A stretch of 49,545 nucleotides of DNA, taken from positions 1-49,545 of the IMG/VR virus record IMGVR_UViG_3300008261_000034; one strand, 5' to 3'. Shown here piece after piece: positions 36,249-44,996 of the stretch. Within the stretch, counting starts at the first letter, position 1. Each line of letters opens with the position of its first letter. The DNA comes from a virus. Both the position numbers and the translations under genes were made by a program. Under the pieces are notes generated by a model. The model was not told the DNA's origin and made no database searches. It was given only the letters and a program-made list of their open reading frames with translations.

Positions 36249-37013
36249 TTAAATATCTTCTTCTTCAAATTCGTCTTCTACTCCAAAACTTTTTTTAATT
36301 TCTGGTTCACTATATGTATTGTCAACCTCGTCTTGTGTTAAAACGTATTCTTTAGGTTCGTTGTTTTTATTCATTACATCATATTGACCTTCTTTATCAG
36401 CCCAATAATCAGTTAATTTTTGAGAATAAGGGTATGAACTTAATGAACGCATTTCTAATTTTTCAACTGGTGTTGGATTTCTTTTAACTATCTCTTGTTC
36501 TAAATCTTCAATTTTAGTACTTAAAGCATCCATACTAGCAATACGTGATTCTAAATCAGCTAATTTTTGTAATAACATTTCAGTATTCTGAGATGCTTTA
36601 TCAGCAGCAGCTTTTGCTTCTTCTGAACCTTTAACTAATGAAGTAACATCAATTTCAACATCATTAGAATCGTCAGCTATTGGTTCTTCTTCTGGTGTTT
36701 CTTCTGGCGTTTCCTCATCGCTACCAAAATCCATATCACCTATTTCACCTTCCTCACCTTCTGGTGCATCAGTAGCTGCTGGGTCTTCACCTTCTGGTGC
36801 GTCAGTAGCTGGCATATCAACACCTAAATCCTTAGCTATATCAGCAGCTGCTTCTTCATCACCTTCAGCTTCTTCTAAATCAGATAAAATTAATGGTTTA
36901 TCGTATTGTGGAATTACTTCTTCACCACTATAAAAATTAAAACTTTCTAATACTTTAATTCTTTTAAGTTCCTCTTTAAGTAATTCTGGGTTAAATTTTG
37001 TTTTCTTTCTCAT
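36249..37013 (-). CDS. Acidic coiled-coil protein, unknown; possible scaffold or virion protein (254 aa)
   Basis: A basic N-terminus (MRKKTKFNPELLKEELKRIK) is followed by a long, very acidic low-complexity region (about residues 45-120) with a repeated ATDAPEGE unit, encoded by a 25-bp direct repeat. After that comes a predicted coiled coil (about 130-180: MLLQKLADLESRIASMDALS and on), then a C-terminal region ending in EDEFEEEDI. No enzyme motif. Acidic, coiled-coil proteins of this sort serve as prohead scaffolds or internal virion proteins in T4-like phages, but no capsid gene is in this window, so the role is a guess. It starts 1 nt after the 66-residue gene ends, and the terminator at 36195-36230 follows. 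Confidence 0.5.
   Translation of the reverse strand: MRKKTKFNPELLKEELKRIKVLESFNFYSGEEVIPQYDKPLILSDLEEAEGDEEAAADIAKDLGVDMPATDAPEGEDPAATDAPEGEEGEIGDMDFGSDEETPEETPEEEPIADDSNDVEIDVTSLVKGSEEAKAAADKASQNTEMLLQKLADLESRIASMDALSTKIEDLEQEIVKRNPTPVEKLEMRSLSSYPYSQKLTDYWADKEGQYDVMNKNNEPKEYVLTQDEVDNTYSEPEIKKSFGVEDEFEEEDI
36754..36811 (-). repeat. 25-bp direct repeat inside the acidic gene
   Basis: Two copies, 36754-36778 and 36787-36811, differ at one base and have a 33-bp period, so the frame is kept. They encode the repeated ATDAPEGE segments. Likely from slippage or a recent tandem duplication. Confidence 0.7.
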
Positions 37014-37014
37014 A

Positions 37015-37215
37015 TTAAAATAATAATTGTCTTCCGTCTTCAGTAATTATTTTCTTGTTGATTCTTTCAACTAAACTTTTATCTCCTTTGATAACACAAA
37101 CACCAGAACTACAGTCCATATTTGGGTCTTGATTTTCTTGGTTCAAAAATGAATCTAAATTAGAATTCAATTTGTTTTTGTTTTCAGTTGTATTGTTTTT
37201 ATTTTCGTTTTCCAT
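37015..37215 (-). CDS. Small unknown protein with CSSGVC motif (66 aa)
   Basis: Not recognised. The first half is polar and rich in Asn, Lys and Glu (MENENKNNTTENKNKLNSNL) and probably disordered. The second half has a short cysteine motif, MDCSSGVCVIKGD, and a basic/hydrophobic end (ITEDGRQLLF). It ends 1 nt before the acidic 254-residue gene starts, so the two are co-transcribed. A TATTTATA octamer lies about 32 nt upstream. The cysteine pair could bind metal or form a disulfide. Confidence 0.5.
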   Translation of the reverse strand: MENENKNNTTENKNKLNSNLDSFLNQENQDPNMDCSSGVCVIKGDKSLVERINKKIITEDGRQLLF

Positions 37216-37247
37216 ATTAAATAAGTTTTTAATAACGTTATCTTATA

Positions 37248-37255
37248 TATAAATA
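37248..37255 (-). promoter_or_regulatory. TATTTATA octamer before the 66-aa gene
   Basis: The minus strand reads AGATATTTATATATAAGATAAC in the 51-bp gap before the 66-residue gene. Same octamer as in the gaps before three other genes; possible late promoter element, unproven. Confidence 0.25.
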
Positions 37256-37266
37256 TCTTTATCCGA

Positions 37267-37668
37267 TTAAAAAACCCTATTTATGTTGAAAATAGTTAAT
37301 TCTTCACCATTTAATAATATCATTTTATTTTGATATTCGTTCCAATCAATCTTAATTGTTTTATTATCGATATTACCTATCGATTCTGGATATAATTGTT
37401 CGATTAATTTATTTAATGCATTTATTGTATAGATAGCATTACCTTTTTTATGGATGATAACAGCACTTGGAAACAAGTGTTTTAAATTAAGTGGTTTATC
37501 TTTTTGGATATTTAATTTAAAAGTAATTATTAACTTAGATTCATCATCTAAATTTTTATAACAAAAAACTTTGTCTTTGGTAATACTAAATTTGGCTTCT
37601 AAATAATTTAAAAACCAATCAACTCTCTCTGGAAATATAAAAGTTGCTAATAGTATTGTTTTGTTCAT
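37267..37668 (-). CDS. Unknown protein (133 aa), overlaps upstream gene
   Basis: Not recognised. A mixed alpha/beta protein opening MNKTILLATFIFPERVDWFL and ending in IDWNEYQNKMILLNGEELTI and a short tail. A segment KKGNAIYTINALNKLIEQLY lies at about residues 74-93. Its start lies 50 bp inside the preceding gene, so the two are probably co-transcribed and coupled. No signal peptide, membrane segment or cysteine cluster. It does not resemble structural proteins and may be regulatory, but nothing visible decides this. Confidence 0.5.
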   Translation of the reverse strand: MNKTILLATFIFPERVDWFLNYLEAKFSITKDKVFCYKNLDDESKLIITFKLNIQKDKPLNLKHLFPSAVIIHKKGNAIYTINALNKLIEQLYPESIGNIDNKTIKIDWNEYQNKMILLNGEELTIFNINRVF

Positions 37669-38257
37669 TTCTTATAAAGTATAAAAAGGGTAAATATTTA
37701 ACTTGTAAGCCAAGTTCATCAATATATTTTTTATATTCTATAAGTATCTCGGAATCCTCCAAAAACACTATACTTTTAGTTTTAATTTTGTATTTTATTC
37801 TGTTGGTATCTAACCCAACAAAACGTAATAGTTTTAAATCAACACCAAATATAAATTTATCCCCAAAAATATAGACCATATCGCCATTAACAAACGATAT
37901 TATTTTTTCTATACTGTAGATTTTTCTTATTATTTTTTTTATAGATGATGATTGATATTGTATTGGGTCAACTATAATATAAGTTAATTTATTTGCTAAA
38001 TCATTATAAACTTTATTCTCGAACCAAATTAAATCTTCTTCATGTTTATCACGTCTTTCATTTTTTTTAAAAGTCCAATAAAGATTTGGTTCAAGTTCAC
38101 TATTTAAAATATCAAAATCTGGATAATTTTTATTAACATAATCAAAACCAATAATCAATGTAGGTAACCCATGAATTATTTCATCCATGGATTTAACCAC
38201 ATTAAATTCTTTCCCTAATTTTAGGTCATTAGTTGATACAATATTCGCAATTTCCAT
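37619..38257 (-). CDS. Unknown protein (212 aa), first gene of its own unit
   Basis: Not recognised. An alpha/beta protein rich in Ile, Lys and Tyr; segments such as LPTLIIGFDYVNKNYPDF and LTYIIVDPIQYQSSSIKKII look like strand-helix pairs. No Walker motif or nuclease signature. The ATG at 38255-38257 is placed only 4 nt after a -7 promoter box, implying an almost leaderless mRNA. It is the first gene after the giant hub gene and the first of four small genes leading to the terminator at 36195-36230. Its last 50 bp overlap the next gene. Confidence 0.5.
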   Translation of the reverse strand: MEIANIVSTNDLKLGKEFNVVKSMDEIIHGLPTLIIGFDYVNKNYPDFDILNSELEPNLYWTFKKNERRDKHEEDLIWFENKVYNDLANKLTYIIVDPIQYQSSSIKKIIRKIYSIEKIISFVNGDMVYIFGDKFIFGVDLKLLRFVGLDTNRIKYKIKTKSIVFLEDSEILIEYKKYIDELGLQVKYLPFLYFIRNEQNNTISNFYISRES

Positions 38258-38261
38258 ATTG

Positions 38262-38292
38262 CAAATTTACAACATTTATTTTAAATTACCAA
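38262..38292 (-). promoter_or_regulatory. Bacteroidota-type promoter for the small-gene unit
   Basis: On the minus strand TTG (38290-38292), 20 nt, then TAAATTTG (38262-38269), then CAAT and ATG. It overlaps the last codons of the hub gene. The start codon comes 4 nt after the -7 box, where transcription itself should begin. Confidence 0.7.
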
Positions 38293-41200
38293 GCTAATTC
38301 ATCACCAGATGCTTCAAATCTTCTAAAAAAGTCATTAGCATACTGACTTCTGGTTGCTTGATAACTACTTTTGTATGTATCGTATCCTTTATTACATTTA
38401 TGACAAATCTCAACTAATCTTGCAAATTCATATGCCGAACTATTAGAATATTTTTTAGTCCCATAAGAATCATCTAAGTTTAACCATTCTTTATATGTAC
38501 TCATAGTTGTTATATATTCTAGTTGTTTATCTACAGTTTCACCAATTGTTTGTAATACAACTTTTGCGTTTGTACTACCACCTTTTGGTGTGTACAAACC
38601 ATTCCATTGTATTAAACCAACTGATGGATAACCATTTAAATCTCGTTTATTTGTTGCGTCTGGCTGCCACGTACCACCAGTTTCATGATGTATATTACCC
38701 ATAATACCAGCAACTTGTGTTTTTGTTAACCCCCTAGCTTTAAAGAAATTTTTAGTTTTTAATTGTGCCGATTTAATCGATGTTTTAGTTGCTGTTGTAC
38801 TAGCATTTGAATTAATATCATTAGCTCTATCACTAACAGATGTTGTTTTATATTCAATACCAGTATAGACAGATTCTTTACCATCTTTACCTTTAGGGTT
38901 TTTAACAAATGATTTTATTTTAGATTCTTTTATATCAGATAAAGGATTATCACTAGCTTTATTATTACCTAAAGCTGGTATTGGTTGATTTCTAAGCATG
39001 TATATAGCCGATGTACCATGGTATTCCCAATGCCAATGTTCTTCACCATTTATTGTTCCAACACCTCTACCATCATTAGCCCAATATGGTTGAACAAAAC
39101 CATATTCATATGAATGTTGATATAACCATTTTAAAGCTGGGTTTTTTTCAAAACTAAACATGTCTGGCGAACTACCAGTTTTAAAATTATTTCTAAAGAT
39201 GTTACCTTTTTTATCAAAAAATTGAAGGTCTACGGCTAAACCAAATGCATGCATTGAATTAGAACCATTTGTTCTAAATAAACATGTTATATATGCATAT
39301 ATATCATCACCATTCTCTTTAGTAATAACTTTAAAACCATTACTACTCATCCATTTAGTCCAATCAGTTAACATTTTAGTTAATGGTTCAACCGCTTCAC
39401 AAATCATTTGTTTGTTAGGGTTTAACTGGAATGAAATGCCTGGAATTTTTTCAACTTTACATGGTTTAATATTACCAGAATTGATATTACTACCAGAACA
39501 ACCATTATCAATTAATGTTTGTAATATAGGTGGTGATGATTTAGGTATCGCACCAGAAGCATTTATTGTACCGCTTGAATCCCCAGTGGCTTCTAACGTA
39601 TTTATCAATTCCATATAAACATCATACGAATCAATTAATCTAGTTTCTGGATATCTAATTCTAACACCAGTAAAATTAGTTGACATATTATGTGGTCTAA
39701 TTGAATGAGAAACTTTAGTTATCATATACGCACCATGGAACATAGGTATATTATCCAATTGAAAATACATCATAGGTTGAATCATGGCATTACCCATCAT
39801 TTCAACTTTCGCTGTATAACTTCTAACCGCATATACGTTATAAATATTTTGACCAACAATAGCTCTATTATGTTCAGTACCTTTTTGTGAAAGTTCATCT
39901 TGAATCTGTAATGATTCATCAGTTTCTGTAAATTCGCTTTGGTCTAATTGTATATCTTTAAAAATATTTTGATTTTGTTGACTATATTTCACAACAAAAG
40001 CACTAACTGGTTCTTCATATTCTGCATATTGTCCAGATATAAAATCTTTAGGACTTTCAACCGAAATTGAACTACCATTACACCTTAAATCGAATCCATC
40101 ATTAGGGTATTTTGAACTATGACCATCAGCAAATCTTTCTGGTGCACCATAATCTAGATGTTTTGAAGTTTGACCTACATAAACACAAACAAATGATGGA
40201 CCACATGCACCTTGTGGAATTTCATCTTGTATATAACTAAATGGTTTAAATATTGATGTCATCACTTTTTCATCATTAAAATTGATGAAATTAGGTAATG
40301 GTTGGAAATTAAAGTTATTACTACTTAATGTTTTAGAAATTAAATCATAGGAACTACTATTGGCGTTATGTAATAATATTTCATTTATAGGTAATGGATT
40401 AATATATAATTGGTCACCTATATCTCTAAAACTTCTACTAACAAACCTAAAACTATCAATCATCCTAATTTTAGGTTCACCTTGGTTATTACTATATTTT
40501 TTAGCTAATTTTTCATCAACCAAACTTCTACCACCACATTGGAAGATTAAATTATCAATATCTTTAGCACCACCTAACCATTTATCATAAATGTTTTTAC
40601 ATGTTCTATATAATTGTAATTTAATAGCATCTGTATTTGTTGTACCAAAAATTTCTAAATCAATTTTTTGATTTTTCTTTTCTTCATCTAATGAATCTTT
40701 TTTATTTTTAAGTGCTTCGATAACAGCTTCAAAATAAGAATTAAAAACGTCAGATTTTACCTTTATAGGTGTTCTCTTTTTATTGATTTTTGTATCATCA
40801 TTTTTAGTCCAAACTTTATAAGTTGAGTTAAATATTAATGATTCTTCACATAACGCTTGTAATAAAGTTATAACAGCTGGTGAACCATCTTTTAATTCTA
40901 AAAATAAATGAAAATCATTTGCATCAGCTGTAAATGGGTCTCCAAGAGTACCAAATACATTTTCTGGTTGAACAGCTGTAATTGTTTCATAATTAGTTAA
41001 TATTACATCTTTTTTAACTTTTAAATCAGCTGAATTTTGACTAAATAAAAAAGACCTTTTAAATTCAGATGCGCCTCTCCAAAGATAAATACCAGTTAAT
41101 GGAACGAAATATTTTTCTAATCTTATATTTTCTATGAATGTTGTAAGACCATTATTATTAACTTCAAAAATTTCTAATTTATCAGCTATTGTTCTCCAAC

Positions 41201-44200
41201 TAATACCAGAGTCAGTACCATTAACAAAATGAAAAAACATCTTAATAAACTCATATTTAATTTGCATTGGTAATCTGTTAATTAAATCTTCGTCTTCAAT
41301 ATCATCATATGATATAGTGTCACCTTCCCAAAAACTATCTAAAACTTTTGGAAAATATTCATCTTTATTTGGTAAACCAGAAGAACCAAACTTAGCTAAA
41401 CTTTCAAATGTAATGGGGTCATTGGTACCAGAACCACCACCAATTTGCATACCGTTATCATCTTTTATAGGTTTTTCACTTAAATTTCTCCAGAACATAC
41501 CACCTATATAAGCACACCAAAGTCTAGGTGCATGAACAATACCAGAACTATTTCTAAATAAATTTTTTATTTCCGCTTGACCTAATGGGTTAGATGTATC
41601 CCATTTAAAATTAAAAGGTAACGTTTGTAAAAATAAATAAGCTTTTGCCGCTTGAGAATTTTGATTATAATATAAATCACTACCGAATAAACTAAAACTA
41701 TGTGGAGAGTATGGTTCAAGTTCTTTAGTGCTAAACCAACCAGGAAGAGATGTATCAGAATCGTATGTTAATTCAACGTATGGATATGATATGGTATCCG
41801 CTTGACCAGATAAATATTGTTTAAATAAAGCTCTGTTTATTCCTAAATTTTTATGATAAAAAAGATTACTAGTAAACATATCACCATTTTCATGCTCGTA
41901 ACCACTAGTTCTATCATTTTCATCTAATAAAGATATAGTTTCTTTAGATATTGAATAATCACCGCCATTGTGATAATTTGCTGGTTTACCATCTGCAAGT
42001 GCTGATGCTTTTCTGGTTAAAGCTAAACCTTTTTGTCCATCTTTATAAAAAACATACATTAAAGGTAACCCTTCTAAACTTGAATCACCCCAATCCATTT
42101 TTTCAAATTCTTGAACCCCAAGTCCACCTCCAAATACGTTATAACCAGCAGATTTATCAGTTACCTCTTGTTTTAATTTATCTAAACTAAAAACAGATTC
42201 ATATGTTAATTGTGTCCCAGTTTCTGGTAACGCTTTTTTTAATTCAACATCACCAATATTAAAAATTCTAACATATATTCCACCATCATCTGGTTTTTCA
42301 ACCCCACTTACATTACCATCAGAATCTTCAATCATATTAGAACTATAATTAGTAAAAAATATACTACCTTCTAAATCTCTTTTTTCTATTAATGTTTTAT
42401 TAACATTATACCAATAAGCTTTAACACTAGAAGTTGAATTGAAACCATCTGATATAGGTAATAATTTTTGTTCTAAATAATCGTCTTTATATTTAAACAT
42501 GTAAACATATTCAACTTCATTGTTTTCTTCAATAACAACGTTCCTAGAAGCTGTATCATCATTTATTCTACCAGATACATTTTTAAAAGTATCAACCGTT
42601 ACATCTAACATTGCAGATTTTAATTTATCGTCTTTAACGCCATTTATCATTGCTTCAACCTCTATTTGAGCTAAAGCTAAAATTTCTTCATTAGACATAA
42701 AATCTGGGTTATATGAATAACCTAAAAGAGTCATTGCTCTAATAAGCATTATACGAACAATATCCTCTTGATTAAGAATTTCATATCTTTCATATGGTTG
42801 TTTATCTATAAAAATTTCAGAATCAAATGGATTTATTGAAAACCATGTTGTTTCTTCTTTTTCTTCTTGGTCGATAGTTTCTTGTTGGTCTTTATATGAT
42901 TGTCTAAATGCTTCTAACAATTCTTCAATAAAAACAATTTCGTCTACATTTTCTGGGTTCTCTAATACACCATCAGCACCTAAATATTTTTCAACATAAA
43001 CTGATGAATTTTGATTACCGTTATCACCTTCAACTGTTTCATAATATCCATCAGTATTACTAGAATTATCTTCTTTTTCTCTGTAATCTGGCCATGGAAA
43101 AAATTCATTTTTTTCTCTATATAGATTATGTATATCACTAGTGTTTAAATCACCACCAGTAAATTTTTTAGCCAATTCAGTTGTCCTATCAGCATTAGCT
43201 ATGGCCGATGTTGAAACCGTAAAAATAGTTTCAGCAAATACTTCAATAGCAGCAGTAAAACATTCAATTATTGGTCTTACCGTTGGTTGAAAACCTAATT
43301 CTTCTCTAACAGTATCAGCAAAATCTCTAGCCAAAGTTTTTTTCTCAACATCTTGTTTTGAATTTAATGTGACAATTAGTTCTGAAAGTTTTTGGTTTAA
43401 TAAACTCATGTCAAAAACATCTAAAGATTCATCATCACCTAAACCTTTATTATTTTTTTCAATATGTGTTAATATACTTTGTTTTATTGTGGTAATTTCA
43501 GTTTCAGATGGGTTACCTAATTTAGCTGATAAATTAGTATTGTCATCAGATTTTAGTTCTGATTTAGTTATACCCTTATATAGTTTACCACCATTAGTGT
43601 TTGTTGCTATTTGTATGTTAATAAAATCATTTTCATCTAATAAAAAAGATTCTGGTGTTGTTTCATTGTATGAAGCAATATCAGTTTTAACATTAGATAT
43701 ATACGATTCTTGTAAATATGTTTTATTTTCAGCACTAAAATCTTCAACATGTTTAAATACTATATAATCAAAATTCTTTTTATCTTGATTTAAATCGAAT
43801 CTTATACCTAATTTATTAATTCTTGTTTTAAGTGATTCTAATTTACCAACAGCATCTTTTAATAAATCTATTTGTACAGCAGCTGGGTTATCAGATGATT
43901 CTCTTTTTAATTTTGTATTTATTTCAGATATTTGTTTTGATAAACCATTTAAAGTTAAAACGTTTCTACCAGTATCTTCCAAATATTTATCAAAACGTTG
44001 TTTTCCAATTGTTGTATAAGGTATTGCTTTTAAATAACCTATTAACATATCAGACATTAAAGCAAATGTATAACCAACAAAAGTAGCTGTTATCTCAAAA
44101 TTACCATTTTGTGCATTAAATTTTGAATTGAATTTATATAGATGTAGACAATACTTAACTGGTAATCCATAAAATCCTTTTATTTCCAATTCAAACATAG

Positions 44201-44669
44201 GATAAGGTAATTGGAAGAAAGTAGTATATTTATTTCCCTTATTATTTAAAATATTTTCTTCATTTTGGAAAATTGAACTTCCCCTAACATCAACAAAGTT
44301 AATAGTTATCATTGGTGTCATGGATGCGTTAAACTCTATATCTATACTAGTTATACCTAGTGTTTCATCGTTGATTACATCTTTATCAAAAACTGTCGTT
44401 AAATCAGTAAATTTACTGGTTAAAACTTTTCTTCCACCTAATTCACTACCTTCAATAAAATTAACGTCAATTTGTGCGATATTTTCTGAAATACCACCAG
44501 TATCAACACCAGTTAATAAAGTCCTTTCTTTTCTAAAACTTTTTAATATTACGGATATATTTAAATCCTCTAAAGGTACAAAGATATTATCTTTTGAACC
44601 AAACCCACTAAAGTTGTTAGGGTCAACTAACTTTACTCTACCAGAATTACAACTTGTATTACTCGCCAT
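38286..44669 (-). CDS. Giant baseplate hub protein with M15 peptidase and tail lysozyme domains (2127 aa)
   Basis: The first part (about 1-230) is a beta-rich hub-like region (LPYPMFELEIKGFYGLPVKY). At 1634-1680 comes a segment typical of baseplate hubs (LDNIPMFHGAYMITKVSHSI). Residues about 1757-1890 form an M15/VanY-type peptidase: H1807 and D1814 (SMHAFGLAVDLQF), E1877 and H1880 (GEEHWHWEYHG) give zinc ligands and catalytic base. Residues 1964-2127 form a Phage_lysozyme2-like domain (VAGIMGNIHHETGG ... SVGLIQW), with the likely catalytic E1996. So one hub carries a peptide-cutting and a glycan-cutting domain, combining the roles of T4 gp27 and gp5. Its start overlaps the stop of the gp53-like gene by 11 bp. 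The two enzyme domains are firm; the hub role is inferred. Confidence 0.75.
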   Translation of the reverse strand: MASNTSCNSGRVKLVDPNNFSGFGSKDNIFVPLEDLNISVILKSFRKERTLLTGVDTGGISENIAQIDVNFIEGSELGGRKVLTSKFTDLTTVFDKDVINDETLGITSIDIEFNASMTPMITINFVDVRGSSIFQNEENILNNKGNKYTTFFQLPYPMFELEIKGFYGLPVKYCLHLYKFNSKFNAQNGNFEITATFVGYTFALMSDMLIGYLKAIPYTTIGKQRFDKYLEDTGRNVLTLNGLSKQISEINTKLKRESSDNPAAVQIDLLKDAVGKLESLKTRINKLGIRFDLNQDKKNFDYIVFKHVEDFSAENKTYLQESYISNVKTDIASYNETTPESFLLDENDFINIQIATNTNGGKLYKGITKSELKSDDNTNLSAKLGNPSETEITTIKQSILTHIEKNNKGLGDDESLDVFDMSLLNQKLSELIVTLNSKQDVEKKTLARDFADTVREELGFQPTVRPIIECFTAAIEVFAETIFTVSTSAIANADRTTELAKKFTGGDLNTSDIHNLYREKNEFFPWPDYREKEDNSSNTDGYYETVEGDNGNQNSSVYVEKYLGADGVLENPENVDEIVFIEELLEAFRQSYKDQQETIDQEEKEETTWFSINPFDSEIFIDKQPYERYEILNQEDIVRIMLIRAMTLLGYSYNPDFMSNEEILALAQIEVEAMINGVKDDKLKSAMLDVTVDTFKNVSGRINDDTASRNVVIEENNEVEYVYMFKYKDDYLEQKLLPISDGFNSTSSVKAYWYNVNKTLIEKRDLEGSIFFTNYSSNMIEDSDGNVSGVEKPDDGGIYVRIFNIGDVELKKALPETGTQLTYESVFSLDKLKQEVTDKSAGYNVFGGGLGVQEFEKMDWGDSSLEGLPLMYVFYKDGQKGLALTRKASALADGKPANYHNGGDYSISKETISLLDENDRTSGYEHENGDMFTSNLFYHKNLGINRALFKQYLSGQADTISYPYVELTYDSDTSLPGWFSTKELEPYSPHSFSLFGSDLYYNQNSQAAKAYLFLQTLPFNFKWDTSNPLGQAEIKNLFRNSSGIVHAPRLWCAYIGGMFWRNLSEKPIKDDNGMQIGGGSGTNDPITFESLAKFGSSGLPNKDEYFPKVLDSFWEGDTISYDDIEDEDLINRLPMQIKYEFIKMFFHFVNGTDSGISWRTIADKLEIFEVNNNGLTTFIENIRLEKYFVPLTGIYLWRGASEFKRSFLFSQNSADLKVKKDVILTNYETITAVQPENVFGTLGDPFTADANDFHLFLELKDGSPAVITLLQALCEESLIFNSTYKVWTKNDDTKINKKRTPIKVKSDVFNSYFEAVIEALKNKKDSLDEEKKNQKIDLEIFGTTNTDAIKLQLYRTCKNIYDKWLGGAKDIDNLIFQCGGRSLVDEKLAKKYSNNQGEPKIRMIDSFRFVSRSFRDIGDQLYINPLPINEILLHNANSSSYDLISKTLSSNNFNFQPLPNFINFNDEKVMTSIFKPFSYIQDEIPQGACGPSFVCVYVGQTSKHLDYGAPERFADGHSSKYPNDGFDLRCNGSSISVESPKDFISGQYAEYEEPVSAFVVKYSQQNQNIFKDIQLDQSEFTETDESLQIQDELSQKGTEHNRAIVGQNIYNVYAVRSYTAKVEMMGNAMIQPMMYFQLDNIPMFHGAYMITKVSHSIRPHNMSTNFTGVRIRYPETRLIDSYDVYMELINTLEATGDSSGTINASGAIPKSSPPILQTLIDNGCSGSNINSGNIKPCKVEKIPGISFQLNPNKQMICEAVEPLTKMLTDWTKWMSSNGFKVITKENGDDIYAYITCLFRTNGSNSMHAFGLAVDLQFFDKKGNIFRNNFKTGSSPDMFSFEKNPALKWLYQHSYEYGFVQPYWANDGRGVGTINGEEHWHWEYHGTSAIYMLRNQPIPALGNNKASDNPLSDIKESKIKSFVKNPKGKDGKESVYTGIEYKTTSVSDRANDINSNASTTATKTSIKSAQLKTKNFFKARGLTKTQVAGIMGNIHHETGGTWQPDATNKRDLNGYPSVGLIQWNGLYTPKGGSTNAKVVLQTIGETVDKQLEYITTMSTYKEWLNLDDSYGTKKYSNSSAYEFARLVEICHKCNKGYDTYKSSYQATRSQYANDFFRRFEASGDELAW

Positions 44670-44979
44670 ATAACAATTTATGATTTTTTATTTCATTTAT
44701 GTACCTTGAAATCGCATCTTCATACGGAAAAGGTATTGTAAGTGAAGTCATATCTGGTATATTAAACTCTAAACCACCATATTGTGGATTAGCAGCCATA
44801 ATTACCCAACCACTCCATGGGTTATTATAAAACATATTACTCAATTTGTCAAGTCTAGTTACACCTTGTTTATAAGGATAACTTAAATCTGTTGATGTTG
44901 AGGGTATAATAATACCTGGAATTGGTTTAATACTATTACCATTTCTGAATTGTGAATATCTATCTACGTAACTTGCCAT
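44659..44979 (-). CDS. Baseplate wedge protein, gp53/LysM-like (106 aa)
   Basis: Residues about 38-85 read RLDKLSNMFYNNPWSGWVIM, then AANPQYGG and IPDMTSLTIPFP. This matches the gp53/LysM-like core of contractile tails, where a short helix (L...FYGNP..WWVIM..N) is followed by a conserved I.....L.IP strand. T4 gp53 is longer (196); single-domain versions are common in contractile injection systems. It lies between the 1495-residue and 2127-residue hub genes, which fits a protein clamping wedge to hub. Moderately sure; the alternative is a LysM tail protein of the gpX type. Confidence 0.7.
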   Translation of the reverse strand: MASYVDRYSQFRNGNSIKPIPGIIIPSTSTDLSYPYKQGVTRLDKLSNMFYNNPWSGWVIMAANPQYGGLEFNIPDMTSLTIPFPYEDAISRYINEIKNHKLLYGE

Positions 44980-44996
44980 AATTTTTTATTTTTTTT

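Noticed and set aside
38286-39401. M15 peptidase and lysozyme as separate endolysin genes
   Set aside because: The frame is continuous from the hub N-terminus at 44669 through both domains, with no internal stop. They are domains of one protein as encoded; processing cannot be judged.
43369-43767. Open frame of 132 codons on the plus strand
   Set aside because: Antisense to the giant hub gene; no gap, promoter or recognisable product. The same holds for the frame at 44320-44673 and other plus-strand frames.
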